A DNA stretch of 64,000 bases from a bacterium (GTDB lineage Bacteria > SZUA-182 > DTGQ01), in NCBI GenBank assembly GCA_040755755.1, contig JBFLZW010000078.1:1-64000 (forward strand), given 5' to 3'. Made by a program: the position numbers and the translations under genes. Positions 23,416-32,566 of this stretch are shown here, piece after piece (position 1 is the first letter of the stretch; every line of letters starts with the position of its first letter). The notes under the pieces are model-generated. The model was not told the DNA's origin. It ran no database searches and saw only the letters and a program-made list of their open reading frames with translations.

Positions 23416-26400
23416 ATGACCAGGCTGAAAAAAGTCATTGTTATCTCTGCGACCCTTATTCTCTTTATTATTATCGGTAGTCTCCCTCTGGGTATTCGGT
23501 TTGGTACAAATTGCCTGGAAAAAAAATTACTGTCTGCAATTAATGCCAGAATTTTAGAAAATCTTTCCGGACAGGTCAAATGGGAAAAGGTCAGGCTCGA
23601 TCTCCTTCGGAACATGCTTGTTTTTGAAGGGGTATCGTTTTTCCCCAATAAACAGGCACAGCCAGTATCCTTATCGGTAAAAAAAATCCAGGCCCGCTAC
23701 AGCTTCAAGAATATTTTCAACACCGGCAGGCTCCTGTTCTCACGGGTAAAAATTGAAGGCCTGCAGGGATCATGGATCGCACCGGATGCTTTCGATAAGA
23801 AGTATCCTTATGACAAGATTCCCCTGGAAGGTGAGCTTGTGCTGGGCACTCTCATGAAGGCAAATGCTTATGTGAGAAAGGTCCGGATAGTGGACAGCCA
23901 TTTTCAGATGGATTTTCCGAAAGCAGGCAGGGAGGTAATTTTCCGGCAGATCGAGCTTTCCGCAGAGTTCCCCCCCAAGGGTCCGATCGCACTGCAGGTT
24001 CATGTTCCCGGCATAAGAATCACCGGGCAAAAGCGGGATGAATGCTTCACCCTGCCCCGAGCCAGTGTGCATCTTGGGAAAGATGCTCTGAGCCTCGATT
24101 CCTTCACCCTGGCTGCGGAGAAAGGAGAGGAAAACATCTCCCTGGAGGGTGAATTGTCGTACTCCGGTGGCCAAACTCCTGGTCTTGCCGTATTTTATCA
24201 GGGGCAGATCAACGGCAAGAGGATCCAGTCTTTATGGCCCAGTCTTCCCTTCAGCAGCTCTCCCCTCATTGTCAAGGGAAAGATCGAAGGACCTCTTGAA
24301 AGCCCCCTGCTCAAGGGAACGCTCCATGTGGCCAGGCTTACTCCTGAAATCCGGGGGAAGTCATCGGGCAGGACAGCGGGGCAGGCATTTCCTGCGATCG
24401 ATAACCTGGAATCCCGCTACCTGATCGAGAAGGGGAAAATCACTCTGAGCCGGGTTTCCTTCTCCACTCTGTCAGGCACAGTTTCGGGGCAGGCTGAATT
24501 TTTTCTCCCCAAACGCACATTTTCTCTGGCCGCTTCTCTCGATGACCTGAAACTGGATCGCCTGGTGCCGACATCCCGTGGCCGCACATTTCCCCTTGAT
24601 ATCATCCGCCGCAAATTCCCTGATGTCAAAGGGAAGGTTTCCTTCCAGGGAGCACTGCTTCAGAGCTGCCGGTTGTCTGGATCAGGGGAATTCGACCTGC
24701 GGTTCAGTGACCGGAGGGCTCAGGGCAGCCCGCTTTTCTGGCAAACGAAATTTTCCCTTGCAGGGGAAAAAAGCCTCCATTTCACCAGCTCCAGCCTGAA
24801 GCTGGCTGGAAATGCTCTGGATTTTCATGGGGATTTTAATCTTTCGGCACGCGAAAACTTGAAAAATCTTCGTTTCGATCTTCACCTCAATAATGTCGCT
24901 TATCTGTCCACGCTCTGGCCGCTCATGGAAAATACGGGAGGGGAATTATCTTTTTCAGGAGATATGGCCGGTGCTTTTTCAGACCCCCGGATTTGCGGTT
25001 CACTGGTCTGGAAGGATGCGGTCTTTAAGAGATACTCCGCCCAGACGGTTGAGGGCATGATCACCTACGATAAAAAATCCGTCATTCTCTCTCACCTTAA
25101 CCTGCTGCAAAATCAGACCCGTGTTTCCATCGATGGAAAAATTTCCACCCGGAACGGGCAGGGGACCCTGCACGCCGAAGCTGATCCGATCTACTATGAC
25201 GATCTTGAAAAAATCCTGAGCCTGCATGCCCCGGTCCTGATCAAGGGAAGAATGGCCTGCACCTCGGATTTCCAGATTCTGCCCCACACCCCCAGGCTGT
25301 TTTTCGGACAGGGAGAGGTGACAACCGGAGAATGGTCCATTGCCGATAAACGGCATCCATTCCTCAAGCAGCAATTTGATACCGTAACCAGCAGGTTCGA
25401 TGTGGATGCGCACACCTTTCACCTTGATCAGACGGTTGGCTGGAAGGGCCGGCAAAAGGTCATGGCCGAATTGATCATTCCCGTCCATCATAACGTCCCG
25501 GCTTCCTTTTTCCGGTTTACCTCGCAAGACTGGAACCTTTCCTGTCTGACTCCGATCCGGGAGCACAAGATACCCCTGGAAGGACGATCATCTTTCCAGG
25601 TCCAGGGGAGCGGAGCGATCGGCTCCGGGGACTGGAACTGGGAGCTCACGGTCCGCCAGCCCCAGTATGAAGGTTTCAGTCTGGACCAGATGATGGCCGC
25701 GATCCATATGCAGGGGAACGAGTATCAGGGAGAGGTGAGGGCAGGGGAGAATACCTTTTCGGTCCGGGGAAATCTGAACCAGGGAATTTCCTACCAGCTC
25801 GATGGCCGGATCCCTCAGTTGAAGGTCGAGCAGGACCTGGCTAACCTGTATGGCATGATTCAACGGAAAGCACTCTATCAGGACCCCAAAAACAATCATC
25901 TCCTGGCCGGGGGGGGGAAAATCTTTGTCGGGCTCTCCGGCAAGGTCAGGGCCTCCGGCTGCCTGCGCGATTTCGAGCAGAGTGAGGGAGAGTTTTTAGC
26001 CACGCAGGCAGCCATCCAGACGCCGCTGCATAACTTCACCGCCAGCCAGCCTTTTACTATCGCTTACCGGCAGGGACGGATTTTCATTTCTGACAGCTCC
26101 TTTGTCGGAGAAGGCGTTGAAGCCAGGATCCGTGGTGAAGCTGATCAGCATAAACAATTGAATATTTCCTTCTCCGGCGCTGTCCCCATGACCTATCTGG
26201 AGCAAAAGTGCAAATTGCTTTCCGGCTCTACCGGAAACCTGCAATTCGATTTTTCCCTGAAAGGCCGGATGGACGCACCCCGGCTTTCGGGCAGGCTGAA
26301 GGCCGTTGATTGCTCGTTCGATCTGCCCCTGCTCAACCGGCGGATCGAGGATATCCAGGGAGACCTGCTGATCGGCGAGCAGACGATAACCATTCCCGGT

Positions 26401-27483
26401 CTTACCGGCACGTGCCATGAAGGCCGGGTTTCTCTGGATGGAAAGCTTGACTGGCAGGGCCTTGCCATTACCTCGGTCGATCTCAATCTCAGGGGAGAGG
26501 ATATTCTCCTGGCTTCTCCGTCGCGGTACAAATTCCTCCTGAAGGGAGATCTGCACTGGCAGGGCGGCAAAGAGTACTCCGACCTGAGTGGAGTGGTCGA
26601 GGTCCAGGAGGGAAGATATCACCGGGATGTCGGATTTTTGCAGGCCCTCCTGACCAAACGGCGAAGGATCGACATCGATGAGAAAAGCCTGAGCAGCTTC
26701 CAGACATCAGGCCTTGAATGGCTCAACAATATGTCGTACGATATCAGGGTCAGCATACCCCAGAACGTATGGGTAAAAAGCTCGTTCTTTACTGCGGAAA
26801 TTGCCAGATCGGACTTCGCCGTCAAAGGAAATAATCCCAATCCCTATCCGGAAGGCCAGATCCGGACCATGAACGGGGCTATCCTCCTGGGAGGGAACAA
26901 GTTTCAGATCGTTTCCGGGCTTCTGGAACTGACCGACCCGCAGCAGCACAGTCCCACGCTGGACATTCTGGCCGTGGCAGACATCGATGCCTACCAGATT
27001 TCAGCCAACATTTTCGGCCCGATCGACGATCCCCAGATCCGCCTGTCCTCTTCGCCCTACCTTTCCCAGACGGATATCCTGAACATGATTGCCCTGGGCA
27101 TCAGCTCCGACGGCGGTGGGGGAGGGGAGTCAGGCGAGCAGGTAACCGTGGGGGGGACCCCGGTGCTTTCCGATATCTTCGGAAATCGGGTGACCAGCTT
27201 TTCCGGTATTGACCTTTTCCGGGCCAAACTCCTGAACCGCGATCTTTTCCGGCTGGACCTCTTCAAGTTTAAGGTAGGAGAGGAAAGCGGGGAGGTTGAA
27301 AAGATTACCGTGGGACGGGATATCACCAAGCGGCTGCAATTGAAATACTCCATCCCGGCCAATGTGGAAGAGCGGGAAATTGCCGAGGCCGGTTATAAAC
27401 TGTCCGATTATGTCAAGCTGATCGGCTCCCAGGATGATCTGGGCACCTATTCACTTGATCTGAACCTGAGCTTCGAATTTTAG
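23416..27483 (+). CDS. tamB: TamB-like translocation and assembly module protein (DUF490)
   Basis: A 1355-residue protein anchored by one N-terminal helix (residues about 6-25) and otherwise made of repeating amphipathic beta-strands, the AsmA/TamB layout that forms a long lipid-carrying groove between the inner and outer membranes. The C terminus has the TamB signature: DILAVADIDAYQISANIFGP, then DDPQIRLSSSPYLSQTDIL, DIFGNRVTSF and GRDITKRLQLKYS. The C-terminal domain would dock onto the Omp85 partner, encoded just downstream. The Shine-Dalgarno is poor (GAGGGA is about 20 bases away). The length is within the TamB range. Confidence 0.9.
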   Translation: MTRLKKVIVISATLILFIIIGSLPLGIRFGTNCLEKKLLSAINARILENLSGQVKWEKVRLDLLRNMLVFEGVSFFPNKQAQPVSLSVKKIQARYSFKNIFNTGRLLFSRVKIEGLQGSWIAPDAFDKKYPYDKIPLEGELVLGTLMKANAYVRKVRIVDSHFQMDFPKAGREVIFRQIELSAEFPPKGPIALQVHVPGIRITGQKRDECFTLPRASVHLGKDALSLDSFTLAAEKGEENISLEGELSYSGGQTPGLAVFYQGQINGKRIQSLWPSLPFSSSPLIVKGKIEGPLESPLLKGTLHVARLTPEIRGKSSGRTAGQAFPAIDNLESRYLIEKGKITLSRVSFSTLSGTVSGQAEFFLPKRTFSLAASLDDLKLDRLVPTSRGRTFPLDIIRRKFPDVKGKVSFQGALLQSCRLSGSGEFDLRFSDRRAQGSPLFWQTKFSLAGEKSLHFTSSSLKLAGNALDFHGDFNLSARENLKNLRFDLHLNNVAYLSTLWPLMENTGGELSFSGDMAGAFSDPRICGSLVWKDAVFKRYSAQTVEGMITYDKKSVILSHLNLLQNQTRVSIDGKISTRNGQGTLHAEADPIYYDDLEKILSLHAPVLIKGRMACTSDFQILPHTPRLFFGQGEVTTGEWSIADKRHPFLKQQFDTVTSRFDVDAHTFHLDQTVGWKGRQKVMAELIIPVHHNVPASFFRFTSQDWNLSCLTPIREHKIPLEGRSSFQVQGSGAIGSGDWNWELTVRQPQYEGFSLDQMMAAIHMQGNEYQGEVRAGENTFSVRGNLNQGISYQLDGRIPQLKVEQDLANLYGMIQRKALYQDPKNNHLLAGGGKIFVGLSGKVRASGCLRDFEQSEGEFLATQAAIQTPLHNFTASQPFTIAYRQGRIFISDSSFVGEGVEARIRGEADQHKQLNISFSGAVPMTYLEQKCKLLSGSTGNLQFDFSLKGRMDAPRLSGRLKAVDCSFDLPLLNRRIEDIQGDLLIGEQTITIPGLTGTCHEGRVSLDGKLDWQGLAITSVDLNLRGEDILLASPSRYKFLLKGDLHWQGGKEYSDLSGVVEVQEGRYHRDVGFLQALLTKRRRIDIDEKSLSSFQTSGLEWLNNMSYDIRVSIPQNVWVKSSFFTAEIARSDFAVKGNNPNPYPEGQIRTMNGAILLGGNKFQIVSGLLELTDPQQHSPTLDILAVADIDAYQISANIFGPIDDPQIRLSSSPYLSQTDILNMIALGISSDGGGGGESGEQVTVGGTPVLSDIFGNRVTSFSGIDLFRAKLLNRDLFRLDLFKFKVGEESGEVEKITVGRDITKRLQLKYSIPANVEEREIAEAGYKLSDYVKLIGSQDDLGTYSLDLNLSFEF

Positions 27484-27496
27484 GATGAATAATTTG

Positions 27497-27558
27497 AACC
27501 ACGAAACACACGAAAAGCACAAAAAAATACTTTCGTGTATTTCGTGTGTTTCGTGGTT
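27497..27558. repeat. CACGAAA-type palindrome between tamB and the Omp85 gene
   Basis: The 19-base arms are perfectly complementary: AACCACGAAACACACGAAA at 27497-27515 and TTTCGTGTGTTTCGTGGTT at 27540-27558. A frame open from 27485 would translate it as NHETHEKHKK, a peptide commonly produced when this repeat is read by accident. In RNA it would make a stable intercistronic hairpin that could alter the ratio of TamB to Omp85 translation. Confidence 0.75.
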
Positions 27559-27598
27559 AATATTCTTTTTTCAGCCCAGAAAGAAGCCAGGATTTGAA

Positions 27599-30400
27599 AT
27601 GTCAAAAGTCTGGTGTAGCTTTTTAGCCGTCGTTATTCTTACATCTCTCCTGCTGATCCTGCCCTCAGCTTCCTGGTCAGCGGAAGATGAAGCCGTATTT
27701 TCCAACCGGGCGGTAACCGACCTTCGAATCGAGGTCAATGATCCGGCTATCAAGCCTCAAATCCAATATCTTCTTGACGTGCAGGTCGGCGACATGTTCA
27801 GCCAGAAAAAAATCGATCAGGGTATCAGCCGGATCAGGATGCTGAACATATTTTCTTCTGTCCAGGTAGAAAAAGAAGCGGATACTTCCGGCGTCAGGCT
27901 GAAGGTAATCGTTCAGAAACAGCCCATCATCGAAGACATCAATATTTCCGGTAACTATCCCCTGTTCAAGAACGAAGTCAATAAAGTCATCAGCGCCCGG
28001 ATAGGCGACTGCTTCAATCCTGCAAACCTTCAGCAGAGTGCCCGTGATATTGAACAGCTCTACCGCTCTGAAGGGTATTATCAGGCCAGGGTATCGATCC
28101 GGTCGAAGGAATCCAGCTTACGGCAGAAGGTCAAAGTCACCTTCCGGATCGAGAAGGGATGGCGAACCAAAGTCCAGGAAGTGGAATTTGAGGAAAATGG
28201 AAAGCCAATCAAAGATGTCTTTGCCTTTCAGAGCATTCTGGGCATGTATGCGGGAAATATCCTGCGGGAGGTCAAACTCAAAAAGAATATCCGGCAGATG
28301 GAGAGTATTCTGGTTAACCAGGGATTCCTGAAAGCGAAGGTCAGCTATCGGGTGGTTCCCCGCTCGGCGGAAAATGCACTTTTAAAGATCATCATCGACC
28401 GCGGCAGGAAGGTTCAGGTAAGCTTTCAGGGAAATCACGCCATAAAGGATGCACAGCTTCGCAGTAAAATCACGCTCTATGAAAACCGCTCCTTTGCCGA
28501 ATTCGATCTTCAGGAAAGTATCGAGGATATCAAAGGGCTCTATCTGGAGAAGGGTTTTTTATTTATCGATGCTTCGTATGAAAAAAAGATTGCCGATAAT
28601 GGGGAAGTCCGGATTACTTTCCATATTCAGGAGGGAGAGAGGGTCTTTCTGGACCGGATTACCTTCAGCGGCAACCAGGGCATTTCCAGCAAGAAACTGC
28701 GCGGGCAGATGCTGATCCTCCAGAAGATAACCCCGTTTCAGCGAAACGCTTTTAACCGGCTGGTCTATGAGGAGGACCTGAAAGCCATAAAGGCCCTGTA
28801 TGCCTTTGAGGGGTATCCCTGGGCTGAGGTCAGTGACGGGGAAACTACCTTGAGCCCTGACCGAAGGCGTATTTCCAAAACGGTTTCCATCCGGGAGGGT
28901 CCCCGGGTGGTGGTGGAGCGGGTTTCTTTTCAGGGAAATCGCCTCTTTCAGGATTCGGTGCTGGAAGCAAACCTGACCTTGCGGCCGGGAACCTTTTTTA
29001 CAGAAAAAAAGTGGCAGGAAGATAGGAAAAGACTGGCTATTTTCTATACCAACAACGGCTATGTTTTTGTCAAAATAACCCCCAGGGTCGATTTCCATAA
29101 GGAGAAGGGTTCAGTGGAAATCACCTATACGATCGACGAGGGGTCGGAGGCGTTTTTCGGCAAATCCATTATCCGGGGGAATGTCAGGACACGGTATCCC
29201 GTCATTCGGGAATCCCTCGATTTTTCGGAAGGAGAAGCCTTCAGCTATCAGAAGGTTGTCGAAAGCAATAAAAATCTCAGTGATCTTGGCATCTTCCGGG
29301 CTGTCAGGGTAAAGCCGATCGGTCTTGAAAAACAGGAGCGGAAAACTGACATTCTGGTGGAAGTGGAAGAGATGAATACCGGCCGGGCCAACCTCGGAGT
29401 TGGCTTCAATTCGAGCCAGGGATACCGGGGGTACCTGGAGCTTCGGGAAGACAACGTGGCCGGAACCTCGCTGGGTACCACCCTGAGACTCGAATATTCG
29501 GGCATCGGCAAGCAGTACAATCTTTCTGACGGCGTCCAGTATGCCCGGAAAGTTACCCTGGGTCTCCATGATCCCCTGCTGCTGCCCAGGCAGAAAGTGG
29601 ATGGCAATCTCGACCTGTTCGATAATTACGATGAGAAAACCGGCTATGACCTTCGCCAGAACGGTCTGAAAATCCGTCTGGGAAGATCGCTTAACAAAAC
29701 CACAAAAATTTCCCTCACCTACCGCCTTGAGAGTGCCAGGCTGCATAACGTGGATGCTGCCCTGGATGATACCGATATCCCTGAGTCTGACCGGGAGCTG
29801 ACCATCAGCAGCCTCAAGCCGGCACTCTCGTTCGATACCCGTGACAGTTTCTTTGATCCCCGGCGGGGAATCTATGCTCAGGTCGGATTTGAATTTGCCG
29901 GAGGATTTCTATCGGGAGAAAGCAATTTCTCGAAGCTGACAATCTCGACTGCCGAATTTTTCTCTCTCTCCCGCAGGCTGGTACTTGCTCTTGAAACAAG
30001 CGGCGGTAACGCCTGGGTACCCCTTCACGATAAACTTCCCATTCAAGAGCGGTTTTATGCCGGAGGACTGAACAGTGTCCGGGGATACCTCGAGGATTCC
30101 CTTGGTCCGCGGACTGAGGATGAGGATGTTCCTACCGGCGGGCGGGTATCTCTGGTCAATACCCTGGAGCTGAGATATGACCTCTACCGGCAACTGGACA
30201 GCCTCATTTTCTGTGATGCCGGTAATGTCTGGGACAGCCCGAAAGAACTGGACCTGGCTACGATGCGGGCCAGTGCAGGCCTTGGGCTTCGGCTGGTTAC
30301 CCCGGTCGGTCCGATCCGGCTGGACCACGCCTGGATTCTGGATCGGAGGGAGGGAGAGCCAATCGGCAAATTTTATATCAGCGTCGGACATTTGTTTTAG
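27599..30400 (+). CDS. Omp85-family outer-membrane protein with seven POTRA domains
   Basis: A 933-residue BamA/TamA-type protein. The ATG at 27599 is chosen because it opens a good signal peptide (MSKVWCSFLAVVILTSLL to about ASWSA), whereas the earlier start at 27485 only adds translation of a palindrome. I count seven consecutive POTRA repeats (about residues 36-105, 106-185, 186-268, 269-345, 346-432, 433-513 and 514-592). A 16-strand barrel follows, with the L6 motif SVRGYLED and a C-terminal Phe (VGHLF) for barrel insertion. BamA has five POTRAs and TamA three, so this is unusually long. Linkage with tamB suggests a TamA-like role, but the POTRA number leaves BamA or a dedicated exporter open. 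Confidence 0.88.
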   Translation: MSKVWCSFLAVVILTSLLLILPSASWSAEDEAVFSNRAVTDLRIEVNDPAIKPQIQYLLDVQVGDMFSQKKIDQGISRIRMLNIFSSVQVEKEADTSGVRLKVIVQKQPIIEDINISGNYPLFKNEVNKVISARIGDCFNPANLQQSARDIEQLYRSEGYYQARVSIRSKESSLRQKVKVTFRIEKGWRTKVQEVEFEENGKPIKDVFAFQSILGMYAGNILREVKLKKNIRQMESILVNQGFLKAKVSYRVVPRSAENALLKIIIDRGRKVQVSFQGNHAIKDAQLRSKITLYENRSFAEFDLQESIEDIKGLYLEKGFLFIDASYEKKIADNGEVRITFHIQEGERVFLDRITFSGNQGISSKKLRGQMLILQKITPFQRNAFNRLVYEEDLKAIKALYAFEGYPWAEVSDGETTLSPDRRRISKTVSIREGPRVVVERVSFQGNRLFQDSVLEANLTLRPGTFFTEKKWQEDRKRLAIFYTNNGYVFVKITPRVDFHKEKGSVEITYTIDEGSEAFFGKSIIRGNVRTRYPVIRESLDFSEGEAFSYQKVVESNKNLSDLGIFRAVRVKPIGLEKQERKTDILVEVEEMNTGRANLGVGFNSSQGYRGYLELREDNVAGTSLGTTLRLEYSGIGKQYNLSDGVQYARKVTLGLHDPLLLPRQKVDGNLDLFDNYDEKTGYDLRQNGLKIRLGRSLNKTTKISLTYRLESARLHNVDAALDDTDIPESDRELTISSLKPALSFDTRDSFFDPRRGIYAQVGFEFAGGFLSGESNFSKLTISTAEFFSLSRRLVLALETSGGNAWVPLHDKLPIQERFYAGGLNSVRGYLEDSLGPRTEDEDVPTGGRVSLVNTLELRYDLYRQLDSLIFCDAGNVWDSPKELDLATMRASAGLGLRLVTPVGPIRLDHAWILDRREGEPIGKFYISVGHLF

Positions 30401-30603
30401 GAGCAGGAGCCAGGAGACAGAAGTGAGGAGTCAGGAGGTAATGGTAACTGTCAAATGGGCAAGGTCTTCTCTTTTGGCTGGACGTTTCGAGATTTCCCAC
30501 CAGGTTGAGAACGATTTACTTTCCCACCAGAGGCCGGAAATAAAGGGGCTTTTAAGGATAAGAAAACCTGACAGGATAATGATGTGTCATAGTGAAATTT
30601 CGT
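30401..30603. other. Intergenic region with AGGAGTCAGGAG repeats
   Basis: Begins with the AGGAGCCAGGAGACAGAAG repeat words also seen at 22695. No gene is supported; the promoter of module copy B follows it. Confidence 0.35.
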
Positions 30604-30663
30604 TTGATTACCATAATATTTTTAGGTATACTAAGGATACTGATAGATATTGACGATATTATC
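30604..30663 (+). promoter_or_regulatory. Promoter and possible operator of HTH/coiled-coil module B
   Basis: TTGATT (30604-30609), 17 bases, TATACT (30627-30632). An imperfect dyad GATAGATAT-N5-ATATTATC (30642-30663) lies between the promoter and the AAGGAG site of the HTH gene, a fair place for a repressor. Confidence 0.5.
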
Positions 30664-30676
30664 TTAAGGAGAAGAT

Positions 30677-30865
30677 ATGGAAAATAAAGAATTTATGACC
30701 ACAAAGCAGGTAGCGGAATTTCTAACCCTGAGCATCCCATACATCAAGAAGCTGCTCAGGTTAAAAGCTATCCCGGCTTACAAAATTGGTAAGCGGTGGG
30801 TATTTGAGAAGAACGAAATTTTAAACTGGGTTGAATCTCAAAAACAAAAGGTAGCCACACGATGA
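30677..30865 (+). CDS. Excisionase-type helix-turn-helix protein, module copy B
   Basis: A 62-residue DNA-binding protein of the MerR/excisionase type: MTTKQVAEFLTLSIPYIKKL is the helix-turn-helix, and AIPAYKIGKRWVFEKNEILN is the wing and last helix (the IGKRWVF form is common to the DNA-binding excisionase family). The AAGGAG Shine-Dalgarno is well placed. It overlaps the coiled-coil gene by four bases, exactly as in copy A, although the two HTH proteins differ in most positions. It is probably the regulator of the module. Confidence 0.75.
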   Translation: MENKEFMTTKQVAEFLTLSIPYIKKLLRLKAIPAYKIGKRWVFEKNEILNWVESQKQKVATR

Positions 30866-31263
30866 GCATCGAGGTAATGGAATTATTCGATATCTTTTCA
30901 GGAACCTTCGGCAAGGAAAAGGCTCAGTTAGTAGTGAAGGATATTGAAGCGCTGATAAGTGACCATAAACGGGAATTGGCAGCGAAAGATGATGTCCGGG
31001 AAGTTAGAGATGATGTCCGGGAAGTTAGAGATGATGTCCGGGAAGTTAGAAGTGATATCCAGAAAGTTGATACTAGACTATCTGAAACCGAGCTTAAACT
31101 GACCAAAGAAATAGAATCGGTCAAACTGGAAATAGAGAAAGTCAGATCGGAGATAGAGCAGGCAAAAACCAGCACAGTTAAATGGGTTGTCGGTTGGGTT
31201 GCCGGTCTTTTGATTGCCTATACAGGAGCAATTTTCACCTTGCTTATGTTATTTAAGAAATAG
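30862..31263 (+). CDS. Coiled-coil protein with C-terminal membrane anchor, module copy B
   Basis: A 133-residue paralogue of the protein at 17900-18208. It shares the head (VMELFDIFSGTFGKEKAQLV then VKDIEALI), the ELKLTKEIES coiled coil and the tail AGLLIAYTGAIFTLLMLF. The difference in length comes from a heptad DDVREVR repeated three times, encoded by three identical 21-base units, plus a degenerate fourth. It is a DUF1640/CCDC90-like protein by appearance. Translation is coupled to the HTH gene. Two copies with the same order and overlap argue that the pair is a functional unit. Confidence 0.7.
   Translation: MSIEVMELFDIFSGTFGKEKAQLVVKDIEALISDHKRELAAKDDVREVRDDVREVRDDVREVRSDIQKVDTRLSETELKLTKEIESVKLEIEKVRSEIEQAKTSTVKWVVGWVAGLLIAYTGAIFTLLMLFKK
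30988..31050 (+). repeat. Three exact 21-bp tandem repeats in the coiled coil
   Basis: Units at 30988-31008, 31009-31029 and 31030-31050 are identical, each encoding DDVREVR, one coiled-coil heptad. A diverged unit (SDIQKVD) follows. The repeat lengthens the rod in whole heptads without breaking the frame. Confidence 0.85.
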
Positions 31264-31397
31264 TCGATCCCGGAAGCTGTTAGCGGCAGCATTCCAGAAC
31301 CTAGCTGTCATTGGTCCGAACCTATGGGACCATACCCTCATCCCCTGTCAGGGTAAAAAAGACCTCTGTACGTATAAGCAGCAACAAAGTTTTATAA

Positions 31398-32540
31398 TCA
31401 TAACAGCACGCGGTCAATCACCCCGCCGCCCAGGACCTTATCTCCCTGGTAGAAAACCACAGACTGCCCTCTGGCGATTGATTTTTCCGGCTCCTGGAAG
31501 CGGACCAATACCGCATCATCGTCCTGATTTTCCAGGGGTACGATGATTACCGGACGGGGCCTGTGCCGGTAGCGGATCTGTGCCCAGGCTGCCAGGGGGT
31601 CTCCGGGTGCATCGGTCAGCATCCAGTTCATCCGGGTAGCTATCAGCTCATGGCGGTACGTCTCGGTTTCAGCGCCGACGATAACGGCATTTCGTTCCGG
31701 GTCGATGGAAAGGACATATAACGGTGATGGGTTATAGAGGCCAAGCCCCCGGCGCTGGCCGATCGTGTAGGAGTAAATCCCCTTATGGCTGCCGAGCACT
31801 TCTCCCTGCCGGTTCAGAATCGGCCCGCTGCCCCTGTCCTGATACTCTTTCCGGCTCCTTAAAAATCCGGTATAATCACCCTGCGGGAGGAAGCAGATTT
31901 CCTGGCTTTCCGGCTTATCATGCACCGGCAGATCAAACTCTCTGGCCATGATTCGGATATCTTCCTTAGTATATGAACCCAGGGGAAACAGAATATGCCG
32001 AAGCTGTGCCTGCGTCAGGGTATAGAGGAAATAGGACTGGTCCTTGCGCTCATCCCTGGCCCGCTGCAAATAGAATCTTTTTGATTCCGGGTCTTGAGCC
32101 AGGGATACATAATGGCCGGTGGCCAGAAAATCAAACCCCATCGCGCGGGCTGTGTCAAGGAGAGCGCCGAATTTTATCCCCCGATTGCAGGGAATGCAGG
32201 GGTTTGGCGTCCTGCCAGCCAGATATTCCCGGCAGAAATACTCGACTACCTCCTTCTGGAATTCCTGCCGGACATCGATAGCATAAAAAGGAATGTCCAG
32301 CTTCCGGCAGACTCTTTGAGCATCCTCGGCTCCCTGGTGAGTTTCCCGGCTGGTGAGAGCAGGTCGAGATTCACCGCTGCCGGAAGAAGAAAATTTCGGC
32401 AGCATGAGGTGAGCTCCTGCTACCTCATGGCCCTGCCTGACCAGCAGGCAGGCGGCTGTCGAGGAATCCACCCCGCCGCTCATGGCTACCAGCACCCGTG
32501 AATTTTTCACCGGATTAATTCCGGCTCCTGCGTACATCAT
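31398..32540 (-). CDS. mnmA: tRNA-specific 2-thiouridylase MnmA
   Basis: A cytoplasmic enzyme of 380 residues that thiolates U34 of Lys, Glu and Gln tRNAs, including the tRNA-Gln(TTG) found at 52561. The ATP pyrophosphatase loop SGGVDSS is at residues 21-27. The catalytic cysteines are Cys118 (NPCIPCNRGIKF) and Cys216 (ESQEICFLPQGDY). ATGHYVS and YTIGQRRGLGL are further family motifs. An insert of about 15 Ser/Gly-rich residues sits after the first helix. It follows the UPF0280 gene by 26 bases on the same strand, so the two are probably cotranscribed. Confidence 0.94.
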   Translation of the reverse strand: MMYAGAGINPVKNSRVLVAMSGGVDSSTAACLLVRQGHEVAGAHLMLPKFSSSGSGESRPALTSRETHQGAEDAQRVCRKLDIPFYAIDVRQEFQKEVVEYFCREYLAGRTPNPCIPCNRGIKFGALLDTARAMGFDFLATGHYVSLAQDPESKRFYLQRARDERKDQSYFLYTLTQAQLRHILFPLGSYTKEDIRIMAREFDLPVHDKPESQEICFLPQGDYTGFLRSRKEYQDRGSGPILNRQGEVLGSHKGIYSYTIGQRRGLGLYNPSPLYVLSIDPERNAVIVGAETETYRHELIATRMNWMLTDAPGDPLAAWAQIRYRHRPRPVIIVPLENQDDDAVLVRFQEPEKSIARGQSVVFYQGDKVLGGGVIDRVLL

Positions 32541-32566
32541 ACACCTCGCTGCAAAATAATGATTGA

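Noticed and set aside
27485-27598. N-terminal extension of the Omp85 protein (NHETHEKHKK...)
   Set aside because: It is the accidental translation of a palindromic repeat; a normal signal peptide starts at 27599.
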